Shown: positions 1 to 8,487 of the stretch, in pieces
Layout of the letters: each line of letters starts with the position of its first letter
Position numbering within the stretch: position 1 is the first letter of the stretch
From: Photobacterium aphoticum
GTDB lineage: Bacteria > Pseudomonadota > Gammaproteobacteria > Enterobacterales > Vibrionaceae
Reading direction: 5' to 3'
Length of the DNA stretch: 64,000 nt
Assembly (NCBI RefSeq): GCF_001029435.1
Contig: NZ_LDOV01000037.1
Coordinates: forward strand, 124,001-188,000
Translations under genes and position numbers: made by a program
The notes under the pieces: generated by a model
Database searches by the model: none
What the model saw: only the letters and a program-made list of their open reading frames with translations
What the model was told of the DNA's origin: nothing

Positions 1-71
1 TGACGAGCAAAAGCCAAGCCGGGGCGGCAGGAGCCAGTAATAGGGGGAGGGAGGGACAGTAAAAGCGGGAT

Positions 72-105
72 AAAAAAAACGCCCTCCTCATCATGAGGAC
101 GGCGT
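72..105 (-). terminator. Rho-independent terminator, minus strand
   Basis: A GC-rich stem (79-90 with 94-105, one mismatch, 3-base loop) is followed on the minus strand by a run of T (the A-run at 72-78). It lies about 240 bases beyond the arginine decarboxylase stop, so it may end that transcript or a separate short RNA between them. Confidence 0.75.
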
Positions 106-305
106 GGGAAAATGCTAAATGAAGTTATCGTAGGTAAGTTGCTACCGTTACCTTCGGCATCTAGCAGGCCGACAATATAAGACAGTGTTTGGCAATACTT
201 TGGCAGTCATGTGTATCCATCGCCATGGCCACCCTGATGATAGTTGCCTTGGCGATGAATAAACGCTTTTCTGATGTCATTGCCAGTCATCAGGAAAGTT
301 GGGGT
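106..305. other. Non-coding stretch
   Basis: No convincing reading frame is seen on either strand. It is bounded by a strong minus-strand terminator at 72-105 and a stem-loop at 306-339, so a short minus-strand RNA or a long 3' UTR of the decarboxylase transcript is possible. No known RNA family was recognised. Confidence 0.4.
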
Positions 306-339
306 GCAGGTTCACCCTGATAGGGCAAGGTGAACCTGC
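306..339. other. Stem-loop after arginine decarboxylase gene
   Basis: An 11-bp perfect inverted repeat (306-316 with 329-339) with a 12-base loop sits 8 bases past the decarboxylase stop. No T-run follows on the minus strand, so it may stabilise the 3' end or act as a weak terminator rather than a classical one. Confidence 0.55.
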
Positions 340-347
340 GGTCTGTA

Positions 348-2645
348 TTAAAGCGCGTCGGCTTTAATACAAAGCACGTGGTATTTACCGTGCTCGATTT
401 CCGCACCTTCAGTTTCGTGTTCGAAACCAGGGAATTCGCGGTCCCATGCTTCAAGTGCTTTCAAGTACTGGATTTGAGGACTTGTTTCATCACCGAAGTT
501 TTCACCACCCATTAGCATTGGGATGCCTGGTGGGTAAGGGATAACAGAGTTCGCGGCAACGCGGCCTTCCAATTCATCCGATGGCACTAGCTCAACCTCG
601 TCAGACACAACGAACTGGTAAGCAGTACGTGGTTTCACTTCCATCTTAGGTAGGCTTGAGTACGCTTCGTTCAGTACTTGCGCTGGGTTGTGACGTACTA
701 GGTATTGGAACATACGGTCACCCAGGTCGCGCAGGCCTAGACCTTTGTAAGTTTCTGGAGAAGACGCAACAAGCTCAGGCAGTAGCGTTTCAAGATCCGC
801 GTTCGCATCGTAGTGACGCTTGAATGACAACAAGGTGTTGATCAAGGTGTCACGTTTACCTTTAGTGATACCCATTGAGAACAGGAACATTACCTGGAAG
901 TCAGTAGTACGGGTAGGTACGATACCGAAACGGCCTAGGTAAGCAGTCACAAGTGCAGCTGGTACACCGGTTTCTAGGAAGTTACCGTTTTCATCTAGAC
1001 CCGGAGTCAGTAGGCTCACTTTGATTGGGTCAAGCATACACCAGTCGTTGTCGATTTCGTCGAAACCGTGCCACTTGTCGCCTGGGTTCAGTTTCCAGTT
1101 TTCCTGGATAGTCATCAGTGATTCAACAGATGCATCTTCAAAGCGAACTTTGTCACCGTTCATTTCTGTAACAGTTTCAGCGTTCCAAGGTTTGAAGAAC
1201 CAGTCGTTTTCGCTGGTGTAGTCGTTGAATAGCTTACGCATGTTCTGACGGAAGATGATCGCTTCGCGGTTTACTTCGTTAGTCAGAGACAGGCCGCTTT
1301 CGCCCTTCATCATGTTCGCTGCAACGTCGTTAGACGCACAGATAGCGTACAGTGGTGAAGTGGATGTGTGCATCATGTAAGCTTGGTTGAAACGGTCGAA
1401 GTTAATCGCGTTTTCACCGTTACGTACGTGAATGTAAGAAGCCTGAGACAGTGCGTTCAACAATTTGTGTGTTGAGTGCGTTGCAAATACAGTTGGACCT
1501 TTGTGGTCTTTTGCATCGCCACGCATTGCGTAGTGACCCTTGTAGATAGGGTTGAAGCGTGCGTAACCGAACCAAGCTTCATCCATGTGGATACGGCTTG
1601 AGCTTTCGCCCAGGATAGATTCAGTCACTTCTGAGTGGTAGCACAGACCGTCGTAAGTACAGTTTGTGACTACTGCGTAGCCCGCTTTCTTCTCGTCAGC
1701 GTTGAAAGGAATACCCGCGTTTTTCGCTTTAAGGGCAATACCTTCTTTGCTCATCTGTACTTTGCTGATTGGACCGATAATACCGTAGCAGTTACGGCTT
1801 GGTACCATGTAAACAGGGCGAGCACCAGTAAGGATAAGACCTTGTTCGATAGACTTGTGACAGTTACGGTCACAGATCGCGATGTCGTCATCCTTCATAC
1901 ACGCTTGCATGATGGTACGGTTTGAACCAGATGTACCTACGATGCCAGAGTAAGATTCGTGTGCACCGAAGATTTTCGCTGCTTCCACTTCGCTTTCTTT
2001 GAATGCGCCGCTGTGGTCAAGTAGAGAACCTAGTGCTGCACGTTCGATACCCATATCGGTACGGAACAGGTTTTCACCGAAGAATTCGAAGAACTGGTTA
2101 CCTGCTGGTGTCTTAGTGAAACCGATACCGCCTTGGTGACCTGGCGCAGACCATGAGTATTCGTGGATGTCATTGTAGTGCATCATCGCTTTCATAAACG
2201 GTGGTAGCACTTGTGCACGGTAGCGTTTCATTGCAGCAACGATACGGCCAGCAACGAAGTCTGCGGTGTCTTCCAATACTGAGTAACATTCGTCAACACG
2301 TTCCATTAGCTTGCGGTTTGCAAGGATAGACGTACGTGCACGTTCTGCTAGTAGGAAAACAGGTACTTCTGTTTGACGTTCTTTTAGCGTATTTAGCAGT
2401 TCGACTTCTTCGTCAGAGTTTAGGATTTGCTCTTCAGATTTATCCAGAGTCAGTACAAGGCTGTCGATTTGCGATGCCATAATAACGGCTTTCGCATCTT
2501 CATAAGAGGTTGCCGATACGATTTCAATCGTACGTTCATTCAGTTCGGCAATCAGTGCTTGCGTTGTACGGGCAGCGTAGCTGCTTGGATCAATGTTTTG
2601 CGGCTCTACAACCAGAGTGCGCATTTTGCTGAAGTTGTTGCTCAT
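348..2645 (-). CDS. adiA: Biodegradative arginine decarboxylase
   Basis: A 765-aa PLP enzyme expected to convert arginine to agmatine and CO2 in the cytoplasm, consuming a proton. It resembles Escherichia coli AdiA (about 755 aa) along its whole length: an N-terminal wing domain (about 1-140), then a fold-type I aminotransferase-like core with SAPGHQGG near 167, DEAW near 355-358 and the Schiff-base lysine in STHK (K394), and the family's C-terminal domain. The ATG at 2645 has an AGGT-type ribosome site. It follows a PotE-type antiporter on the same strand with a 290-base gap, so decarboxylase and exchanger probably act together in acid resistance. Arginine specificity is inferred from similarity to AdiA rather than CadA or SpeF. 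Confidence 0.93.
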   Translation of the reverse strand: MSNNFSKMRTLVVEPQNIDPSSYAARTTQALIAELNERTIEIVSATSYEDAKAVIMASQIDSLVLTLDKSEEQILNSDEEVELLNTLKERQTEVPVFLLAERARTSILANRKLMERVDECYSVLEDTADFVAGRIVAAMKRYRAQVLPPFMKAMMHYNDIHEYSWSAPGHQGGIGFTKTPAGNQFFEFFGENLFRTDMGIERAALGSLLDHSGAFKESEVEAAKIFGAHESYSGIVGTSGSNRTIMQACMKDDDIAICDRNCHKSIEQGLILTGARPVYMVPSRNCYGIIGPISKVQMSKEGIALKAKNAGIPFNADEKKAGYAVVTNCTYDGLCYHSEVTESILGESSSRIHMDEAWFGYARFNPIYKGHYAMRGDAKDHKGPTVFATHSTHKLLNALSQASYIHVRNGENAINFDRFNQAYMMHTSTSPLYAICASNDVAANMMKGESGLSLTNEVNREAIIFRQNMRKLFNDYTSENDWFFKPWNAETVTEMNGDKVRFEDASVESLMTIQENWKLNPGDKWHGFDEIDNDWCMLDPIKVSLLTPGLDENGNFLETGVPAALVTAYLGRFGIVPTRTTDFQVMFLFSMGITKGKRDTLINTLLSFKRHYDANADLETLLPELVASSPETYKGLGLRDLGDRMFQYLVRHNPAQVLNEAYSSLPKMEVKPRTAYQFVVSDEVELVPSDELEGRVAANSVIPYPPGIPMLMGGENFGDETSPQIQYLKALEAWDREFPGFEHETEGAEIEHGKYHVLCIKADAL

Positions 2646-2887
2646 AATAATTACCTATTCTGCAATTTGCTTTTCAGCGTCAACGCTTTGGATGGCTTGT
2701 TTATAGCGAGATAAATAAGTCAGGCAGAGTGGTTAACGTTAATATTGCTTGAGTTGCGAGTTTGTCGATTAAAAGAAAGTTCAATTAATGGAACATATCG
2801 CCTTTACTCGGTGAATCACGATAATTAAATGGCTGACCTTAATGAAAGGAGAATTAAGACCAGTCATTTAATTAATAATTACGTTGT

Positions 2888-2926
2888 CGGTTCATGTGCA
2901 GTGAGAATTAATTGTGACATGAACCG
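2888..2926. other. Stem-loop between antiporter and decarboxylase
   Basis: A 10-bp perfect inverted repeat (2888-2897 with 2917-2926) begins 10 bases after the antiporter stop. There is no clear T-run on the minus strand. It could partly terminate or stabilise the upstream message and so set different levels for the two genes. Confidence 0.55.
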
Positions 2927-2935
2927 TATTGAAAA

Positions 2936-4273
2936 TTATGCGTTTACTTTTGGTTCTGATGTTTCAGGGGTAACATCTCGTGCTGCAATGAAGCCGTAGA
3001 AGATATAACCGAATAGTGTCAGGATAGTACCGCCAAATACAGCCTCTGCACCACAAGCGTATACACCGTAAATACTGTAAACCACACCTAACGTACCCAC
3101 AATCGCGCCGAAACGGTATTGCTTTTGCGTTGCCATATTCTTGCGAAGCAGTACTTCTAGGCCTGTCATCGACAAGATATAAGGCACCATGTTGATGAAT
3201 ACCGCCAGGTTAAGCAGGGCGTTAAATTGATTAATCAAGTTAGGAGAGATTGTCATTACCGCAAGAATCAACTCAGCCGTCAACATAATCAGCATACCGA
3301 AGATAGGTGCGCCCGCTTTGTTGGTTTTTGCGAAGATTTTAGGGAACAAGCCTTCATCAGCCGCCGCTTTTGAAACTTGTGCGTTAGTGAACTGCCAGCC
3401 AAGTAGTGAGCCGATACATGCAATAACGGCAGCCAGTGTTACGATGTTACCCACGGTTGGGTTGAACATGTGGCTGAACACAAGACCAAACGGTGCGGTT
3501 GATTGTGCCAATTCTGCGTTAGGGATAATACCTTGGATAACACCGGTAGAAGCAATATAAATCACTGCGGCGAAACCGGTACCGAACAATACGGCTAGCG
3601 GTACGTTGCGCTCAGGGTTTTCAACCGCATCAGAGTTAGCACCCGCAGATTCAATACCCAGGAAGGCCCATAAAGTCAGTGCGATACCTGAAGAGACAGA
3701 GTGCATTGTGGTGTCGTGGTGTGGGTTCCATGCGCTCATGAATGTTTGAGGATCAAACCACCACCAACCGATAACAGACAGACCCAGTACAGGAAGAATA
3801 ATACCCCAAACAGTGAATGCTGAGATTTGACCTGTGATCTTAGGGCCACCAAAGTTAGCGAGCATAGTGACAATAAGGATCGCACACACACCGAAGAAAG
3901 TGTGTACCGGGGTATCTAACCAAGGCATGAATGGTTTGATGTAACCCACGGCTGAAACGGCAATGGCTACACAGCTAATTACTAAACAAACGTAATACGT
4001 GTAAGAAGAGATAAAGAAAGATGATTTGCCGTGAGCTTCTTGTGCGTACGCTGACATACCGCCTGAACGCTTACAGAAAGCACCACATTTAGCAAAGGTG
4101 TAAGCAATACACATTGCACCTAATGCTGTTACTATCCAAGATAGCATTGAAATGGCACCCACTTGTGCCAAGCTGGCCGGTAGCATAATAATACCGGAAC
4201 CCATCATATTTACAGCGACGAGGACGGTTAAACCAACCAATCCCATTTTTTTACTATTGGCATCTGAAGACAT
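2936..4273 (-). CDS. PotE-type basic amino acid/amine antiporter
   Basis: A 445-aa inner-membrane APC-superfamily exchanger with about 12 hydrophobic segments. The N-terminal NMMGSGIIMLP stretch and the ANFGGPKITGQIS region match PotE (putrescine-ornithine) more closely than AdiC or CadB. The start at 4273 (MSSDANSKK) is preferred over an upstream in-frame start because a GAGGG site precedes it by about 10 bases and the family begins there. Its partner is an AdiA-type decarboxylase, so its physiological exchange is probably arginine for agmatine, although the sequence alone would suggest ornithine/putrescine. The gene symbol is left empty for that reason. Confidence 0.85.
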   Translation of the reverse strand: MSSDANSKKMGLVGLTVLVAVNMMGSGIIMLPASLAQVGAISMLSWIVTALGAMCIAYTFAKCGAFCKRSGGMSAYAQEAHGKSSFFISSYTYYVCLVISCVAIAVSAVGYIKPFMPWLDTPVHTFFGVCAILIVTMLANFGGPKITGQISAFTVWGIILPVLGLSVIGWWWFDPQTFMSAWNPHHDTTMHSVSSGIALTLWAFLGIESAGANSDAVENPERNVPLAVLFGTGFAAVIYIASTGVIQGIIPNAELAQSTAPFGLVFSHMFNPTVGNIVTLAAVIACIGSLLGWQFTNAQVSKAAADEGLFPKIFAKTNKAGAPIFGMLIMLTAELILAVMTISPNLINQFNALLNLAVFINMVPYILSMTGLEVLLRKNMATQKQYRFGAIVGTLGVVYSIYGVYACGAEAVFGGTILTLFGYIFYGFIAARDVTPETSEPKVNA

Positions 4274-4996
4274 TATATTAACCCTCAATTCAGATGAGAC
4301 AGAATAATACTTATTCTCTTTAGTTGTGAGTGGCCTAATCCGTGGCGACTGTATTTTCAAAGGGCGGTAATTTGATATTGGTGATATTCAGAAATAACGA
4401 ATGTGCTCTTTTACAGTTATATTTAATGGCAACGAAGTGTCTTAAATAAGTGTCCATTAATAAATATTCATTTTCTGTTAAAATCATATTCATTAAAGTG
4501 ATGAGTCAGTGTCTTGCTCATCGATGGGACGTATTTTTAATTATTTTTGAGGATTAAAAAACCCTAAAAATGGAATCAAGCATTGCATGAATCGGTTTTT
4601 TTGCATCGATATAAATCTCTATTCAATTTGTTATACAAATCTGACCAGTGGCATTTTAATGTCCCTACAAAATGTGACTGAAATCACATCTAAACGGTAA
4701 TTCAATCACTTAGCTATGACATCAAGCCCGTGCCAGGCCAACCTTCCTGTGAGTGCAACGTTTGCGTCGGCTGAATGCCTAAAAATGCTTATTCAGAATA
4801 AGTGCGGTTTCATGTGAAGATTTTTTTTCGAATAAATGGTGTTTTTTCTTCGCGATGGCAACCAGATAGCCATTTCAATAATAAATTGGGTGTTTTTTGT
4901 ACGACTAAGGCGAGGGGCGGCACGGCAAGAATGGTATACCGCGCGTATACAGTATTTCATTCTATAATGTGAACAGAAAAAGACGGGAATCGCGGC
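4274..4996. other. Long intergenic region upstream of antiporter operon
   Basis: About 720 bases without a supported gene. It is AT-rich near the antiporter and contains a CRP-like palindrome (4671-4690). The length suggests an elaborate promoter, as is usual for acid-inducible decarboxylase operons, but no dedicated regulator gene lies next to it. Confidence 0.5.
4671..4690. promoter_or_regulatory. CRP-like binding site
   Basis: The sequence TGTGA, six bases, TCACA (4673-4688) is a perfect core match to the cAMP-CRP consensus. It lies about 400 bases upstream of the antiporter start and about 1 kb from the YkgJ-like gene start, so the antiporter-decarboxylase operon is the likelier target. 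Confidence 0.55.
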
Positions 4997-5662
4997 TTAC
5001 TGTTGGGTTTCCTGTGGCACAGAGGTAAACCATTGGCGAATTTCTGCCACGCAGGCCATGTTATTGGCTTGACCGAGCTGCTGGCTGATCTCCTGTAGGG
5101 GCTGAGTGAGAGAGTGAAAAATGGGGTGACTGTCTACCGTGAGCAGCCCCTGTGTTGTCGAGGCGCTGTGGCAGTGATGGTAGTGATCCAATCTCGCCAA
5201 TAAGCGGCAAGCCAGTGGGCGCACGTTATAGATGTGGCATTGCGCACTGTGTGCATCAAGAAACGGGCAAGGCGTACTAACCGTTGGCAGGTATCGACGT
5301 AAAGGTTCGGCTTTGCGGTTTAGCCGATAAGCGGTGCGTGTATGGATATAGACGGCTTCTGCGGCTGTGACGTCAACCGCGCGATTGGTACAACAATAGG
5401 CGCACCCTTGGCGACAAACCGCCAGCGGGGTAATGGTGTGTTGGTGATAGATGTCGACAGCCGCATAAAGTCGCTTGATGAAATCGAGCGGGGATTTCGG
5501 GACATCACTGTGTACCCAGTGTTCTAACAGACGTTGGGGGATTTTGACTTCTTCTGGGGCGTGCTGGTGGAGGAAATGGGTAAAGAGGCCAACACGTTCT
5601 TGCATCGCATCGGCAGTAAAGGCACTGACAGGCAGATCATCCTTATCGGGTACGTATCTCAA
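4997..5662 (-). CDS. YkgJ-family cysteine-cluster protein
   Basis: A 221-aa cytoplasmic protein of the YkgJ/CxxCxxCC family (PF03692), presumed to bind zinc or an Fe-S cluster. The cluster motif CRQGCAYCC is near residue 83, and further conserved cysteines follow in the CPFLDAHSAQC and RPLACR segments. The product's substrate is unknown; family members have been linked to iron-sulphur or modification chemistry. The likely start is the TTG at 5662, preceded by AAGGA at a good distance. It appears to be a single-gene unit. Confidence 0.8.
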   Translation of the reverse strand: MRYVPDKDDLPVSAFTADAMQERVGLFTHFLHQHAPEEVKIPQRLLEHWVHSDVPKSPLDFIKRLYAAVDIYHQHTITPLAVCRQGCAYCCTNRAVDVTAAEAVYIHTRTAYRLNRKAEPLRRYLPTVSTPCPFLDAHSAQCHIYNVRPLACRLLARLDHYHHCHSASTTQGLLTVDSHPIFHSLTQPLQEISQQLGQANNMACVAEIRQWFTSVPQETQQ

Positions 5663-6046
5663 TGCGTCATCCTTAACGTTATCGAGTGGTCACAAAATAA
5701 GCGGCTATCTTTCTCAGTATAATGGGAGCAATGCGGTAAAACATCGAGTCAGTTCGCTGTTTAGCCGTGAGAGTGGATAAAAGAATGTGATTAAGTTCAG
5801 ATTTTTCTTTTTCGGCGCAAGAGCGTTCACCATCAGATGGCCTTTTCTCTCGCACAAATGGCTTACCAATGACGGTGAGCGTTGCGGTGTCATTCCATCA
5901 TGGGATGAGCGGTGTAAAGTGCGTTTATGAACAATGTTTTTATTTTCCGCTTTATGCTGCCCAGTGATAACCGGCACGGCAAGAGCCCGTTAGTGCCGGC
6001 TTGGCAGGGGACGCGGTGACATACAGATTGCGATAAAAAGGTAATT
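5663..6046. other. Intergenic region with an inverted repeat
   Basis: About 380 bases between divergent genes. It contains a 7-bp inverted repeat CCGGCAC/GTGCCGG (5971-5999). Overlapping short minus-strand frames lack ribosome sites and family features, so no gene is called. Confidence 0.4.
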
Positions 6047-6775
6047 ATGACTGAATTAAAATTGACCGGTGAGCCTTGCCGCATAGAAAAAACAGACATG
6101 ATGCAAGCGGCACCGGGTTTTCATTTCTTTCCATCCGATACGATTGCACACGACAGTGCCTCGATGATCCCGTTGGTCGCCGTGAGTGACAGGCTGCTCT
6201 CTGGCATGAGTGATGATCTGTTGCTGTTGGCTTTTCCTGCGACAGAAAGCTTCTGTGATTTACCGGCAGTATCATACGCCTGGGTGGAAGGGCAATGGCA
6301 ACTGGACGCGTCGGAGGAGCTTGAACCGTGCGATCCGGCGTATTACTTGGATTCGTTTTATAAGGCCAAAGCCTTCTTTGAAGCGAACGGCTTTTTGCAG
6401 TATTCCTTATCCAAGGCGCCCAATTCAAACCGCGCATGCAGCTTGTTAACGCACGGTGGGCAGCCTCAAACCGGCCAAAATTGGGATGCTTATTTGTGGG
6501 ATGAGCAAGGGGAAGACTATGACTTGCTCATGAAGCTGTATGAAGAAGAGGAATACGGTGAGGAAGCGTACACCGAAGAGGGCGATGATCGGATGCCATT
6601 GACGGACGCGGAATATGAAAAAGCGGTCAGCCAGTTAAGCTTGATTGAAGGGGGCGAGGTATATCACTACGTGGCGACGATCGTGACATACCACTTTATG
6701 GATGAAGGGCCTGAGCTGATTTATTTCTACAACGCCGAGAAAAAGCGTTTTCTGGTGGTGGCGGAATATTCCTAA
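6047..6775 (+). CDS. Hypothetical acidic protein
   Basis: A 242-aa soluble protein with no signal peptide or membrane segment. I do not recognise its family. It is strongly acidic, with a Glu/Asp/Tyr-rich stretch at about 163-190 (EEEEYGEEAYTEEGDD). The ATG at 6047 follows an AAAAAGG ribosome site. It ends 38 bases before the LPMO gene on the same strand, so they may share a transcript, but nothing in the sequence ties it to chitin use. Confidence 0.7.
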   Translation: MTELKLTGEPCRIEKTDMMQAAPGFHFFPSDTIAHDSASMIPLVAVSDRLLSGMSDDLLLLAFPATESFCDLPAVSYAWVEGQWQLDASEELEPCDPAYYLDSFYKAKAFFEANGFLQYSLSKAPNSNRACSLLTHGGQPQTGQNWDAYLWDEQGEDYDLLMKLYEEEEYGEEAYTEEGDDRMPLTDAEYEKAVSQLSLIEGGEVYHYVATIVTYHFMDEGPELIYFYNAEKKRFLVVAEYS

Positions 6776-6813
6776 GCGGCCGAGAGGCGGGAGACATAGA
6801 GGGATCTCACAAC

Positions 6814-8235
6814 ATGCAGCAACACATCATTGAGCGACACGCGGTTAAGCGATACAGCAAGCCGCATTACATCCTTTTTTCTCTGTTGGCTTGTTCGGCT
6901 ACGGCGTTACCGCTTAGCAGCGCCGTGGCACACGGGTGGGCGGACTACCCCAAAGCACGTCAGGTGTTTTGTGAAGAAGCCGGTGGCTACTGGAGTGCGG
7001 CTGACGGCTCCGGTATTAAAAACCGCGCGTGCCGTGCTGCGTTTAAAGCGTCGGGCACCTATCAGTTTGTGCAGAAAAATGAATTTGCCGCCATGGTGCC
7101 GGATTATAACAACATGGCCGCCGTGAAACGCGCCGTGCCAAACGGATTGATCTGCTCCGGGGGAGATAACGGCAAGCGGGGTATGAGCTTACCGTCTGCT
7201 CATTGGCAGCGTACGAAAATGCGCGCGGGGGAAACCTTCACATTGCGTTATCGGGGTACCGCCCCTCACACGCCGAGTTTTTGGCAGGTGTATATCACTA
7301 AGCCGGGCTTTAATGCCGCCACCTCAACGATCCGCTGGCAAGATCTGGAATTGATCGCCTCGCACGGCAATATCCAACCTCGTCAGGAGGGCAATGGTCA
7401 GTATTTTTTCTTTGATGTCACGCTGCCGAAAGGGCGAAAAGGCAATGCGACTCTGGTAACGCGCTGGCAGCGTAACGATCCGGCCGGGGAAGGCTTTTAT
7501 AACTGCAGTGACATCCGCTTTAGTGGCTCAGCCGGTGCGGGTGGCGGCGGAACAGGTGGCGTGGTTGCACCGACACCATTGCCTACGCCGGTTCCAGTGC
7601 CTAAGCCAGTACCGTTGCCGTCTTACCCGGATGGAGAACAGAATGGCAATCATGGCAATGCTGCCACGTTGTCGATATTCGGGTTACAGGATGAATACCG
7701 CTTGAATCGAGATGGCCACGTTACTATTGCAACGACGGTCAAAACGCGACGGGACTATAAAGTGGAAATGGTCTTGAAAGATCGTCAGCAGCGTGTGATG
7801 GATCGTGATAGCGATAAGGTCAAGAAAGGCCGAACAGCCCTGGCAGTATTGGCCTCCAAACCCGGGCAGTACACCCTGACGTTCACCGCAACGCCGTTAA
7901 AAACCAAAGAAGCGCCTGCGGTACAAACGCGCACGGTGTGGGTACGCGGGACATCGGGACAAAAACCGACGCTGCCGGTGGTGAAGCCAACGCCACTGCC
8001 TACACCATTGCCGACCCCGTTACCGTCATACCCCTCTCATGATGGAGGTTATGACTATGTGTATCCGACCGGTATCGGCAACTATGTGGCCGGCGAAACG
8101 GTCGTGCTTGGGCGAGATGGACAGACCTATCAATGCCGTCCGTTCCCGGAAGGCGGATGGTGTAACATTAACTCGGCCACACATTATGAGCCGGGATACG
8201 GATCGTCGTGGCAGGATGCGTGGATTAAGTTATAA
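6814..8235 (+). CDS. Secreted AA10 lytic polysaccharide monooxygenase with chitin-binding domain
   Basis: A 473-aa secreted copper enzyme that should oxidatively cleave crystalline chitin (or cellulose). The signal peptide ends at AVA, leaving His40 as the mature N-terminus (HGWADYPKARQ), the first half of the copper histidine brace. The AA10 domain spans about 40-233. Proline/threonine-rich linkers flank a middle beta-type domain (about 280-385). The C-terminal 55 residues, with YVAGETVVLGRDGQTYQC and a conserved Trp pattern, are a CBM5/12-type chitin-binding module. A GH18 chitinase end at the right edge of the window fits a chitinolytic lifestyle. Substrate choice is inferred from the CBM. 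Confidence 0.9.
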   Translation: MQQHIIERHAVKRYSKPHYILFSLLACSATALPLSSAVAHGWADYPKARQVFCEEAGGYWSAADGSGIKNRACRAAFKASGTYQFVQKNEFAAMVPDYNNMAAVKRAVPNGLICSGGDNGKRGMSLPSAHWQRTKMRAGETFTLRYRGTAPHTPSFWQVYITKPGFNAATSTIRWQDLELIASHGNIQPRQEGNGQYFFFDVTLPKGRKGNATLVTRWQRNDPAGEGFYNCSDIRFSGSAGAGGGGTGGVVAPTPLPTPVPVPKPVPLPSYPDGEQNGNHGNAATLSIFGLQDEYRLNRDGHVTIATTVKTRRDYKVEMVLKDRQQRVMDRDSDKVKKGRTALAVLASKPGQYTLTFTATPLKTKEAPAVQTRTVWVRGTSGQKPTLPVVKPTPLPTPLPTPLPSYPSHDGGYDYVYPTGIGNYVAGETVVLGRDGQTYQCRPFPEGGWCNINSATHYEPGYGSSWQDAWIKL

Positions 8236-8277
8236 ACTGATGACGCACGGGTATAAGCCTGTTGGCTGGAGGAAAAG

Positions 8278-8391
8278 ATGGATCACACCGATCAGGTGTT
8301 TTGGATATTGGTTGGCGTTTGCGTGATTCTTTTGGTTGCGTTCAAGCTGATTGATAAATGGAAAGCCAAGTCGCAAGCAAAGCGTCAATAA
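8278..8391 (+). CDS. Small single-span membrane protein
   Basis: A 37-codon frame starts at an ATG with a good TGGAGG ribosome site 5 bases upstream. The product begins MDHTDQVFW, has one hydrophobic segment (about residues 7-24, ILVGVCVILLVAFKLI-like) and ends with a basic tail. It lies 42 bases after the LPMO and just before a terminator, so it is probably the last gene of that transcript. The function is unknown. Its shortness makes a chance frame possible, but the ribosome site and clean membrane pattern argue for a real gene. Confidence 0.55.
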   Translation: MDHTDQVFWILVGVCVILLVAFKLIDKWKAKSQAKRQ

Positions 8392-8411
8392 AAACGACGG
8401 GATACAGACAC

Positions 8412-8466
8412 AAAAAAAGCCTAACCACGTGCCCTAGAGAGAGGGAAGAAACACGGGTTAGGCTTT
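8412..8466. terminator. Bidirectional terminator
   Basis: An 11-bp inverted repeat, AAAGCCTAACC (8416-8426) with GGTTAGGCTTT (8456-8466), is flanked by an A-run on the left. It lies between the convergent LPMO-side transcript and the M20 hydrolase, and the A-run gives a good U-tract for the minus-strand message. Confidence 0.75.
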
Positions 8467-8487
8467 CTGGCAAGAGGAGGTAAGAAA

